From contig JANLTP010000028.1 in NCBI GenBank assembly GCA_031363055.1, forward strand, positions 1-12,866: a stretch of DNA of 12,866 bases, read 5' to 3'. Below, one piece after another: positions 6,431 to 12,866 of the stretch. Source of the DNA: JANLTP01 sp031363055 (GTDB lineage: Bacteria > Pseudomonadota > Gammaproteobacteria > Burkholderiales > Burkholderiaceae_E). Every line of letters starts with the position of its first letter. The stretch's first letter is position 1. The notes under the pieces were generated by a model that was not told the DNA's origin, made no database searches, and saw only the letters and a list, made by a program, of their open reading frames with translations. Position numbers and translations under genes: made by a program.

Positions 6431-6443
6431 CGCAAATTGCACA
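6431..6443. promoter_or_regulatory. Candidate operator, copy 2 (ABC side)
   Basis: CGCAAATTGCACA, with the preceding TG, gives arms TGCGCAA and TTGCACA around a central A (6 of 7 pairs). It directly abuts AATAAT (6443-6448), which matches 5 of 6 positions of a -10 element for the plus-strand ABC operon. No good -35 is visible, so activator dependence is possible. Initiation there would leave a leader of about 68 bases. Confidence 0.35.
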
Positions 6444-6522
6444 ATAATCAGCACACAAAATTTCAGTCAATCAAAAACTTCGCGCGCTGCACTTTCGAGC
6501 CCATCGCTTTGAGGAGATTTCC

Positions 6523-7554
6523 ATGAACTATCTTTCGATCAGCCGCAGCGTCGGCCTGGCAGTCGCGCTCGCTGCGACTGCCTCGACGCTTTTGTTGCCC
6601 ACCACCAGCGCACAGGCGCAAACCGCGATTTGTTATAACTGCCCGCCCGAGTGGGCCGACTGGGGCACCCAGCTCAAGATGATCAAGGAGAAGGCTGGCA
6701 TTACCGTGCCGGCCGACAACAAGAACTCCGGCCAATCGCTGGCTCAATTGGTGGCCGAAAAAGCAGCACCGGTAGCCGACGTGACCTACCTGGGCGTCAC
6801 CTTCGGCATTCAAGCCAAAAAGGAGGGGGTCGTGACCGCCTACAAACCGGCCGCCTGGAATGACATACCGGACGGCTTGAAGGACCCGGAAGGCAATTGG
6901 TTCACCATTCATTCCGGCACCCTGGGGATTATGGTCAACGTCGACGCACTGAAAGGCAAGCCGGTGCCGACCTCCTGGAAAGATCTGCTCAAGCCCGAGT
7001 ACAAGGGTTTGATCGGTTATCTGGACCCAGCCTCGGTCTTCGTTGGTTACGTTGGCGCGGTCGCCATCAATCAGGCATTGGGCGGCACGCTGGATAATTT
7101 CTCGCCGGCCCTGGGCTTCTTCAAGGACCTGAAGAAGAACGACCCGATCATTCCCAAACAAACCAGTTACGCCCGTGTGCTGTCGGGCGAAATTCCGATC
7201 TTGCTGGACTATGACTTCAACGCTTATCGCGCCAAATACAAGGACAAGGCAAATGTCGCCTTTGTGATTCCCTCGGAAGGCAGCGTCGTCGTTCCCTATG
7301 TCATGAGCCTCGTGAATAAGGGGCCGAACGCCGCCAACGGCAAGAAGGTACTGGACTTTGTCCTCAGCGACGAAGGCCAGGCAATCTGGGCCAACGCTTA
7401 TTTGCGACCGGTTCGCGCCTCGGCGATTTCCAAGGAAGCTGCCGCGCGCTTTTTGCCGGCGGCTGACTATGCCCGTGCCAAGCCAGTCGACTACGCGCGC
7501 ATGGCCGAAGTCCAGAAAGGATTCTCGGATCGTTATCTGAAGGAAATTCAATAG
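6523..7554 (+). CDS. ABC transporter periplasmic solute-binding protein
   Basis: Encodes 343 residues, with GAGGAG six bases before ATG 6523. Residues 1-32 are a Sec-type signal peptide: hydrophobic core LAVALAATASTLLLP, then an AQA cleavage site. The mature protein begins QTAICYNCPPEW, with two Cys in a CxxC spacing. The rest has the layout of the iron/thiamine/polyamine/2-aminoethylphosphonate class of binding proteins (SBP_bac_1/8-like): a SGTLGIMVN strand (131-139), SWKDLLKPEYKGLIGYLDPAS (151-171), a hinge region ARVLSGEIPILLDYDFNA (217-234) and VLDFVLSDEGQAIWANAYLRPVR (276-298). It is followed by its permeases, ATPase and a phosphodiesterase, so the ligand may be a phosphodiester or phosphonate. 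That is inferred from context; I see no convincing Pho box upstream. The ligand cannot be read from sequence. Confidence 0.9.
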   Translation: MNYLSISRSVGLAVALAATASTLLLPTTSAQAQTAICYNCPPEWADWGTQLKMIKEKAGITVPADNKNSGQSLAQLVAEKAAPVADVTYLGVTFGIQAKKEGVVTAYKPAAWNDIPDGLKDPEGNWFTIHSGTLGIMVNVDALKGKPVPTSWKDLLKPEYKGLIGYLDPASVFVGYVGAVAINQALGGTLDNFSPALGFFKDLKKNDPIIPKQTSYARVLSGEIPILLDYDFNAYRAKYKDKANVAFVIPSEGSVVVPYVMSLVNKGPNAANGKKVLDFVLSDEGQAIWANAYLRPVRASAISKEAAARFLPAADYARAKPVDYARMAEVQKGFSDRYLKEIQ

Positions 7555-7610
7555 GGCGTGACCGTAGGTAGGAAGCTGCCGCACCTCGCTGCATTGGGAA
7601 AGCACAATCG

Positions 7611-8426
7611 TTGAATCGTCTTCGATACCTGCTATTTCTGACCGCGCTGCCGGCGTTGATCATCTTTGTCGCGTTCTGGTTGCTACCGGTATCACGACTG
7701 GTGTTGGTCGGTGCCAGCGGACCCGACGGCATGTCGGCTTATCTGTCGGTGCTGACCAATGAAGTACACCGCAACAGCCTGATCAACACCGTTCTGATAT
7801 CGGCCCTCGCCGCACTGGTCTCGGTCAGTATTGCCGCCATCGTCGGGGTTTATTTGCAGCGGCGCGAATTCAAAGGCAAGCGGATCGTGGTCTCCCTGCT
7901 GACCTTTCCGCTGGCGTTTCCGGGTGTCGTCATCGGTTTCCTGGTCATTTTGCTGGCCGGTCGCCAGGGCTTGATCGGTCAGACGACCGAGGCACTGGGA
8001 CTCGACAAGGTAGTGTTCGCGTATTCGTTGTCCGGACTTTTTCTCGGTTATCTGTACTTCTCCATTCCGCGCTGCATCCTGACCTTGATGGCCGCGGCCG
8101 AAAAGCTCGATCCGGCGCTCGAGGAGGCGGCTCGTTCGCTGGGCGCCAGTCCCTGGCGAGTGGTTCGCGACGTCATCATCCCGGCGCTAAAGCCGGCGTT
8201 GTTCGCCTCCGGCGCCATCTGCTTCGCCACCAGCATGGGTGCCTTCGGTACCGCCTTCACCTTGGCCTCCAAGATCAATGTCTTGCCGATCACCATCTAT
8301 AGCGAGTTCACCAACTACGCGAATTTTGCTGCTGCCGCCAGCTTATCCTTGGTGTTGGGCGTGTTGACCTGGCTGATCCTGATGTCGGCGCGCTCGCTGT
8401 CCGGTCAGGGCGCCGCAGCGGCATGA
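7611..8426 (+). CDS. ABC transporter permease, first subunit
   Basis: Encodes 271 residues from TTG 7611. No ATG or GTG gives a sensible N-terminus, since an in-frame TAG at 7569 closes the frame upstream. A weak GGGAAAG lies 9-15 bases before. About six membrane segments are visible (near 8-32, 57-81, 93-116, 136-160, 198-220 and 240-260). The cytoplasmic EAA loop that docks on the ATPase is EEAARSLGASPWRVVRDVIIP (residues 171-191). The family is the two-permease type used for polyamine, thiamine, iron or 2-aminoethylphosphonate import. It starts 56 bases after the binding-protein gene, a gap in which I see no terminator, and its TGA overlaps the ATG of the next permease (ATGA at 8423-8426). 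It is one half of the membrane channel of this importer. Confidence 0.92.
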   Translation: MNRLRYLLFLTALPALIIFVAFWLLPVSRLVLVGASGPDGMSAYLSVLTNEVHRNSLINTVLISALAALVSVSIAAIVGVYLQRREFKGKRIVVSLLTFPLAFPGVVIGFLVILLAGRQGLIGQTTEALGLDKVVFAYSLSGLFLGYLYFSIPRCILTLMAAAEKLDPALEEAARSLGASPWRVVRDVIIPALKPALFASGAICFATSMGAFGTAFTLASKINVLPITIYSEFTNYANFAAAASLSLVLGVLTWLILMSARSLSGQGAAAA

Positions 8427-9256
8427 ACGCCGTCTTTCGACTCATCGCGCCGGTCACGACGGTGCTGATCTGCCTGTTCCTGATTGTGCCGATCGGCCTG
8501 TCGATCATGGCCGGCGTGACCGAGAACTTTTTTATCGGCATTCGCAGTGGCGTGACCCTTCGATGGGTCATCGAGGTCTGGTCGTTATATCGCGACACGA
8601 TTTTTCTGTCGATGGGGGTCGCCGTGTCGACACTGCTGGTGACCCTATTGCTGGGCGTACCGCTGGGCTATGTGCTGGCGCGCAGTCAGTCACGCTGGGT
8701 ACGCGCACTCGAAGAAGCGCTGGTATTGCCGGTCGCCATGCCGGGGCTTGCGACCGGGTTAGCGCTGGTCCTCGCCTATGGCACTTACCGCGAGTTTCGC
8801 AGCTCCTGGGTTTTCATTCTGGTTGGCCACGTGTTGTTTACGCTGCCCTTCATGGCGCGTTCAGTGGCAGCCGTGCTGTCATCACTGAACCTGCCGGTAC
8901 TCGAGGAAGCCGCAGCCAGTTTGGGCGCAGGCTTCTGGCAACGCTTTGTGACCATCGTGGTTCCGAATGCGCGCGGCGGCATTCTCGCCGGGTCATTGAT
9001 GGTGCTGACCCTATCGATGGGCGAGTTCAACATTACCTGGATGCTGCACACGCCTCTGACCAAGACCTTGCCGGTCGGCCTGGCCGATAGTTATGCGTCC
9101 ATGCGGCTCGAAATCGGCTCAGCCTACACGCTGATCTTTCTGGTGATGATCGTGCCCTTGTTGATCGCGATGCAGTGGCTGGCGGCACGCGGTGCCATCG
9201 GCAATACGCCCAACAGGGTGCCCAACCTTCCCGCGCAACCCGGACCGAAGTCTTGA
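8423..9256 (+). CDS. ABC transporter permease, second subunit
   Basis: Encodes 277 residues from ATG 8423, overlapping the previous stop by four bases, which implies translational coupling. About six membrane segments are visible (near 8-30, 58-84, 97-120, 128-150, 185-203 and 230-254). The EAA loop, EEAAASLGAGFWQRFVTIVVP, is at residues 161-181. It pairs with the preceding permease to form a heterodimeric channel. The last residues (about 255-277) are a short polar tail. The stop TGA (9254-9256) overlaps the ATG of the ATPase by one base. It belongs to the same PotC/ThiP/PhnV-like superfamily as its partner; sequence does not tell the solute. Confidence 0.93.
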   Translation: MNAVFRLIAPVTTVLICLFLIVPIGLSIMAGVTENFFIGIRSGVTLRWVIEVWSLYRDTIFLSMGVAVSTLLVTLLLGVPLGYVLARSQSRWVRALEEALVLPVAMPGLATGLALVLAYGTYREFRSSWVFILVGHVLFTLPFMARSVAAVLSSLNLPVLEEAAASLGAGFWQRFVTIVVPNARGGILAGSLMVLTLSMGEFNITWMLHTPLTKTLPVGLADSYASMRLEIGSAYTLIFLVMIVPLLIAMQWLAARGAIGNTPNRVPNLPAQPGPKS

Positions 9257-10332
9257 TGGCCACTCGAATCGAGCTTCGCGGCTGCTCCAAGACCTTTGCG
9301 AACGGCACCCGAGCGCTCGAGCCTCTGGACCTGGTCGTCGAACCCGGCGAATGCCTGGTTTTGTTGGGACCTTCGGGCTGCGGCAAAACCACCTTGTTGC
9401 GGATGATTGCCGGGCTCACGGAGCCCGATGTGGGCGGTCGAATACGGTTTGATCAGAAGGACGTAACCGCCCTGCCGATTGAATCGCGCAAGGTCGGCAT
9501 GGTGTTTCAAAGCTATGCGTTGTTTCCGAATATGAATGTGGCGCAGAACATTGGCTATGGACTGCGTATTCGCGGCGATTCGCGTGCGGCAATCGATTCG
9601 AGGGTGACACAACTGCTGAAGCTGGTTCAGCTCGACGGCTACGCAGGACGGCGGGTGGACGAGCTTTCGGGCGGTCAGAAACAACGAGTCGCATTGGCCA
9701 GAGCGGTCGCCATAGAGCCGTCGGTGTTGTTGCTTGATGAGCCACTCACCGCCCTGGACGCCAAGTTGCGCGAAACGCTGCGGCTCGAACTCAAACGATT
9801 GTTGGCTGCGCTCGCCGTGACCTCGGTGTTTGTTACGCACGACCAGGCCGAAGCAATGGCGCTCGGTGATCGAATTGCGGTGCTATCGAAGGGCAGGATC
9901 GAGCAGATCGGTAGCGCCGAGGACATTTACGCAAGGCCGGCCAGCGAGTTTGTTGCGCAGTTTGTGGGGCAGGTCAATCGAGTTCGGTTGCCCGGGTTTG
10001 GGGAAGTGCTGGTGCGGCCGGAGCATATTCGAATTGTTGCGCCGTCCCTTCAAAATGGTGGGGCGATCGAAAGTGAGATTAACGCCGACTCGGTATCGGT
10101 CGATGCGACGGTGCGGTTGATCACGTTTCTAGGCAATCTGATACAAATCGATCTGCAGTTGGACGACGACCAAGGCGTTGTAGTCGAGGTGGCGGGACTG
10201 GCCTATGCAAGCGTCCAAGTTGAAGCGCAACTAGCGAGTGGGCGAAGAGTTCAATTGACATTCGATAAAGGCACCTTTCTGAGACCATCTCGAATGCTTG
10301 AAGCAAATCACAGCTTTCAATTAAAGATTTGA
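9256..10332 (+). CDS. ABC transporter ATP-binding subunit with TOBE domain
   Basis: Encodes 358 residues from ATG 9256, which overlaps the permease stop by one base (TGATG). A longer in-frame ATG at 9175 lies inside the permease and adds no family sequence. All nucleotide-binding motifs are intact: Walker A GPSGCGKT (38-45), Q-loop Gln85, signature LSGGQ (137-141), Walker B VLLLDEP (157-163) and switch His195 in VFVTHDQAEAMALGDRIA. Residues 240-345 form the C-terminal TOBE-type domain with VLVRPEHIRI (251-260), which in related importers regulates or senses. This is the PotA/UgpC/FbpC-like class. The last 70 coding bases (about 10262-10332) are noticeably richer in A+T than the rest. It powers uptake through the two permeases. 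Confidence 0.95.
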   Translation: MATRIELRGCSKTFANGTRALEPLDLVVEPGECLVLLGPSGCGKTTLLRMIAGLTEPDVGGRIRFDQKDVTALPIESRKVGMVFQSYALFPNMNVAQNIGYGLRIRGDSRAAIDSRVTQLLKLVQLDGYAGRRVDELSGGQKQRVALARAVAIEPSVLLLDEPLTALDAKLRETLRLELKRLLAALAVTSVFVTHDQAEAMALGDRIAVLSKGRIEQIGSAEDIYARPASEFVAQFVGQVNRVRLPGFGEVLVRPEHIRIVAPSLQNGGAIESEINADSVSVDATVRLITFLGNLIQIDLQLDDDQGVVVEVAGLAYASVQVEAQLASGRRVQLTFDKGTFLRPSRMLEANHSFQLKI

Positions 10333-10345
10333 ACGGGTACAGACT

Positions 10346-11173
10346 ATGATCATCTGCCAACTCACCGACATGCATATCCGCGCACCGGGCTCACTGGCCT
10401 ACGGCCGGGTCGATACCAACCGGTTCTTCAACGCGGCGATCGAGGAACTGGCTGCACTCCAACCCGCGCCCGACGTGTTTGTGCTGACCGGTGATCTGAC
10501 CGATTTTGGCCGCGCTGACGAGTACGCGAGCTTGGCCGAAGGCGTTGCCAGGCTGGGAAAACCGACTTATCTGCTACCCGGTAATCATGACGAGCGTCTG
10601 GCACTTCGGACCGCGTTCCCGGCCCATGCGTATCTGCAAACGCAGTTACCGTTCATTCAGTATCGAATCGATCTGGGCGATCTGGTCCTGATCGCGCTGG
10701 ACACGGTGGTACCGAAACGCGGGCATGGTGAGCTCGACTCGGCACGGCTCGATTGGCTGGCCGATCAGCTCGATCATCAGTCGCGCACCGTCATTGCCAT
10801 GCATCATCCGCCGTTTCAATGTGGCGTCGAACATATGGACCGCCTGGGTTTACTGAAGGGCTCGGCTGAACTCGAAACACTGCTGCGCGGATACACCAAT
10901 ATTGAACGAATCATCTGCGGCCACTTGCATCGCAGTATTCAGACGCGATTCGCCAATACCGTTGCCTCGACCTGTCCGAGCCCGGCTCATCAGGTGACGC
11001 TGGACTTGAAGGCGGGCGCGCCCTCGAGCTATCGCTTCGAGCCGCCCGGCTATCAATTGCATGTCTGGCTCGATGGTCGCCTGGTCACGCACACCGCTGT
11101 GTTCGGGCAATACGAAGGACCCTACCCGTTCTTCAGCCCCGACGGCCAGATGCTCGATGGTGCTGTGGGGTGA
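10346..11173 (+). CDS. GpdQ/CpdA-like binuclear metallophosphodiesterase
   Basis: Encodes 275 residues from ATG 10346, 13 bases after the ATPase stop, so it is probably the last gene of the ABC operon. It is a class III cyclic-nucleotide/glycerophosphodiester phosphodiesterase of the calcineurin-like metallophosphatase fold. All metal-site motifs are present: TDMH (Asp8, His10), LTGDLTD (Asp50), PGNHD (Asn80, His81), AMHHPP (153-154) and CGHLH (His193, His195). Length (274-275) and ligand spacing are nearly those of the glycerophosphodiesterase GpdQ. There is no signal peptide, so it works in the cytoplasm, probably on what the ABC system imports. A glycerophosphodiester is the most natural guess, but cyclic nucleotides, phosphonate monoesters or other diesters fit too. 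The ribosome binding site is weak (GGG about ten bases upstream), suggesting re-initiation after the ATPase gene. Confidence 0.9.
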   Translation: MIICQLTDMHIRAPGSLAYGRVDTNRFFNAAIEELAALQPAPDVFVLTGDLTDFGRADEYASLAEGVARLGKPTYLLPGNHDERLALRTAFPAHAYLQTQLPFIQYRIDLGDLVLIALDTVVPKRGHGELDSARLDWLADQLDHQSRTVIAMHHPPFQCGVEHMDRLGLLKGSAELETLLRGYTNIERIICGHLHRSIQTRFANTVASTCPSPAHQVTLDLKAGAPSSYRFEPPGYQLHVWLDGRLVTHTAVFGQYEGPYPFFSPDGQMLDGAVG

Positions 11174-11215
11174 CTGCGCGACAACCTCCTGGCACTTGAC
11201 TCTAGCGCCTATCCT

Positions 11216-12199
11216 CTAGCCCCTGGCCAGCAAGCCATGCAGCACAGCAACGGTCGCCAGCGGCTGATCAAGCATGACATGATGATTGGCCTCGGGGATC
11301 TCGACAAACGCGGTACCGGCGGCTGCGAGACTACGCATGTAGTCAATCACGCGTGTCGGCATGAGTTGCGATTGCGCGCCCCAAATCACGGCGACCGGGC
11401 ATTGCGCGCCGCGAAGATCGGCCGACGCATCGCTCTGTTCATAGTGATTCCAGAGGAACGGATCGAACCGCCAAGTGAAGCCACCGTTTGGATTCGCAGA
11501 ATCAGGCGTCACCTCGCGTATCGATTGTCGGGCAATGTAATCAACAATGTACAGATGTTCGCAAGGCTGTTCGGGCGCCAGACGAAATCGGGCCAGCGCA
11601 TCAACCAGCGTCGGATAGATCCGATGCGGTCGGCGTTCACGCGACGGGTCACGCATCGACTTGCGATCGGCCCGTTGTTCGGGCGACCACAGCGGTGTGT
11701 CGAGCAGAACCACTGAACGTAACTCGCGGCCGTGTCGCGCGGCCAAAGCGATGGTCGGGAAACCGCCAAACGAATGACCGACCACGACCGGCTTTACAGC
11801 AGACGCAAAAAGGCCGCCGGCGCTCGCGGCCGCGAGCGCTTCCTCAATGTACAAGTCCACCGAATAGGCACTGCGCCAATCCGAGCCGCCCATGCCCGAC
11901 CAGGACATCGCGACCACCCGAAAGTCTTGGGCGAGGAAGGGCGCAATGAAACTCCACCAATCGGCGTGAGCGCCGTTACCGTGCAGCAGCAACAAGCCCG
12001 GAGCGCCCTCGCACCCCCAGACCAGGGTTTCGATCCTGACGTCCGCAACGCTGGGCCACAGCCGTTGCGGGGACTGCGCCAGAACTCGGTTAAACCATTC
12101 GGGCGCTGTTGGTTTTTGACCCTCGAATGAAGTGAGCGGGCCTGGCGCGCGCTCGGCGCGGGGCTGATCCGCAGCGCGCTTTGAAGCGGGTTCCGACAT
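11216..12199 (-). CDS. Alpha/beta hydrolase
   Basis: Encodes 327 residues of an alpha/beta-hydrolase fold protein, no signal peptide, so probably cytoplasmic. Residues 1-30 are a polar, low-complexity leader. HGNGAHADWW (73-82) supplies the oxyanion hole, GHSFGG (141-146) the nucleophile elbow with Ser143, and EANHHVMLDQP (303-313) the catalytic His (306 or 307). At the usual acid position after the seventh strand the sequence is WGAQSQLMP (273-281), with Ser where Asp is normally found. The acid may have moved to Asp168 in LLDTP after strand six. Substrate unknown; esterase, lactonase or C-C hydrolase activity are all possible. It converges on the phosphodiesterase gene across 42 bases with no clear terminator and diverges from the flavin oxidoreductase across 48 bases. 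No strong ribosome binding site precedes ATG 12199. Confidence 0.88.
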   Translation of the reverse strand: MSEPASKRAADQPRAERAPGPLTSFEGQKPTAPEWFNRVLAQSPQRLWPSVADVRIETLVWGCEGAPGLLLLHGNGAHADWWSFIAPFLAQDFRVVAMSWSGMGGSDWRSAYSVDLYIEEALAAASAGGLFASAVKPVVVGHSFGGFPTIALAARHGRELRSVVLLDTPLWSPEQRADRKSMRDPSRERRPHRIYPTLVDALARFRLAPEQPCEHLYIVDYIARQSIREVTPDSANPNGGFTWRFDPFLWNHYEQSDASADLRGAQCPVAVIWGAQSQLMPTRVIDYMRSLAAAGTAFVEIPEANHHVMLDQPLATVAVLHGLLARG

Positions 12200-12247
12200 C
12201 TGTTAAGGTTCGCAGTCTCTGAACTGAAGGTTTATAGCAGACGCACC
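12200..12247. promoter_or_regulatory. Short divergent promoter region between hydrolase and flavin oxidoreductase
   Basis: The two divergent start codons are 48 bases apart, so both promoters must overlap each other or the coding ends. TTTATAGC at 12231-12238 reads TATAGC rightward and TATAAA leftward and could act as a -10 in either direction. Rightward, TTCGCA at 12209-12214 stands about 18 bases before TATAGC. Rightward transcripts from there would have a very short leader of under ten bases, in keeping with the absence of a ribosome binding site before ATG 12248. Weak evidence. Confidence 0.3.
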
Positions 12248-12866
12248 ATGAATGTTCGCCCTGATCACCTGCCGGAATTGTTCACACCGCTAAACGTCGG
12301 CGCCATCGAATGCAAAAATCGCGTCTTTATGGCGCCGCTCACCCGCTGCCGCGCGCTTCCGGAAAGCGACGCGCCGTATGAATTGAACGTCGAGTACTAC
12401 CGGCAACGCGCCAGTGCCGGACTCATCATCAGCGAGGCCACACAAGTACTGCCGCAGGGCAAGGGGTATTTGCGCACACCCGGTGTCTACAGTCCGGCGC
12501 AAGAAGCCGGCTGGCGGCCGGTCACTGAGGCTGTACACGCATCCGGCGGCAAGATGGTGGCGCAGCTCTGGCATGTCGGTGCCATCTCGCATCCACATTT
12601 CCAGCCCGATGGTGGATTGCCGGTGGCCGCGTCGGCGATTTCGCCCGGTGGCTTTACCCATACGCAACACGGCAAGCAGGAGCGCGTCACGCCGCGGGCA
12701 CTGCGAACCGAGGAAATCCCGGCCATCGTGGCGGCCTACCGGCACTCAGCCGAATTATGCAAGCGTGCCGGCTTCGATGGCGTCGAGATTCATGGCGCCA
12801 ACGGCTATTTGCTCGAGAACTTCACGCGCGATTCAACCAACCACCGTACCGACTCCTACGGTGGCT
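12248..12866 (+). CDS. Old Yellow Enzyme family FMN oxidoreductase (alkene reductase), C-terminus cut by window edge
   Basis: The frame runs from ATG 12248 to the window end, giving 206 of an expected 360 or so residues. It belongs to the NAD(P)H:flavin oxidoreductase/Old Yellow Enzyme family, TIM-barrel FMN proteins that reduce activated C=C bonds and some nitro compounds. Visible motifs: ELFTPLNVG (10-18), NRVFMAPLTR with Thr32 near the flavin (24-33), MVAQLWHVG (103-111), GFDGVEIHGANGYLL (175-189) with the substrate-binding pair His182 and Asn185 plus Tyr187, and TNHRTDSYGG (197-206). The pair and PLTR place it with the classical NemA/PETN-reductase branch. There is no signal peptide, so it is cytoplasmic. 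Divergence from the adjacent hydrolase hints at joint control. The physiological substrate is unknown. Confidence 0.93.
   Translation, partial: MNVRPDHLPELFTPLNVGAIECKNRVFMAPLTRCRALPESDAPYELNVEYYRQRASAGLIISEATQVLPQGKGYLRTPGVYSPAQEAGWRPVTEAVHASGGKMVAQLWHVGAISHPHFQPDGGLPVAASAISPGGFTHTQHGKQERVTPRALRTEEIPAIVAAYRHSAELCKRAGFDGVEIHGANGYLLENFTRDSTNHRTDSYGG

Noticed and set aside
6455..6480. Possible Pho box upstream of the ABC operon, suggested by the phosphodiesterase
   Set aside because: CAGTCAATC resembles half a site, but no second CTGTCAT-like half lies at the expected 11-base spacing.
6463..7605. Long minus-strand open frame (380 codons) opposite the ABC binding-protein gene
   Set aside because: Covered almost exactly by a well-supported plus-strand gene; no family motifs in the antisense translation, so it is a shadow frame.
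10262..10332. A+T-rich end of the ATPase gene as a sign of horizontal junction or frameshift
   Set aside because: The frame stays open and continues a plausible TOBE domain to a normal length; a short composition dip alone is not evidence of transfer.
11174..11215. Possible bidirectional terminator between the convergent phosphodiesterase and hydrolase genes
   Set aside because: Only a short direct repeat (CTCTAGC twice near 11201-11220) is visible; no GC-rich stem with a T-run on either strand.

Overview
The window comes from a Gram-negative bacterium, most likely a member of the Pseudomonadota. The evidence is moderately high G+C content, dense polycistronic gene blocks, a periplasmic-binding-protein TRAP transporter, Sec/Tat-type signal peptides and strong GAGGAG ribosome binding sites. 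I cannot assign a genus. There are no RNA genes, insertion sequences, phage genes, CRISPR arrays or toxin/defence genes that I can support, and no gene-free stretch longer than about 210 bases.

Layout. (1) Positions 1-6311 are a single minus-strand gene block, read right to left: TRAP solute-binding protein (dctP), TRAP small membrane subunit (dctQ), TRAP large membrane subunit (dctM), a single-domain VOC metalloenzyme, a TfdB-like FAD-dependent aromatic-ring monooxygenase and an alpha/beta hydrolase cut by the window start. This looks like an uptake-plus-degradation operon for an organic acid, probably aromatic. (2) Positions 6312-6522 are a divergent promoter region with two copies of a CGCAA(A)TTGCACA motif, one on the side of each operon. 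(3) Positions 6523-11173 are a plus-strand operon: ABC solute-binding protein, two permeases, ATPase and a GpdQ-like cytoplasmic metallophosphodiesterase. The last three junctions are overlapping or 13 bases apart. The set suggests import of a phosphodiester or organophosphorus compound followed by intracellular hydrolysis. (4) Positions 11216-12199 (minus) encode a second alpha/beta hydrolase. It is divergent, across only 48 bases, from an Old Yellow Enzyme family flavin oxidoreductase (12248 onward, cut by the window end).

The most unusual thing I see is in the TRAP operon. The 55-base gap between dctQ and dctM is a 14-base tandem repeat that places an ATG/TTG start-like codon every 14 bases. 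Each opens a five-codon reading frame whose TGA overlaps the next start, so an unbroken staircase of stop/start overlaps runs from the dctQ stop to the dctM start. The neighbouring dctQ N-terminus is itself a run of seven imperfect 12-base repeats, and a third short duplication lies at the end of the monooxygenase gene. The other findings are a changed DG motif in the monooxygenase, a hydrolase lacking the usual catalytic acid position, and candidate operators. I found no evidence of an entirely new multi-gene system. The ABC-plus-phosphodiesterase operon is the best candidate for an uncharacterised nutrient pathway.
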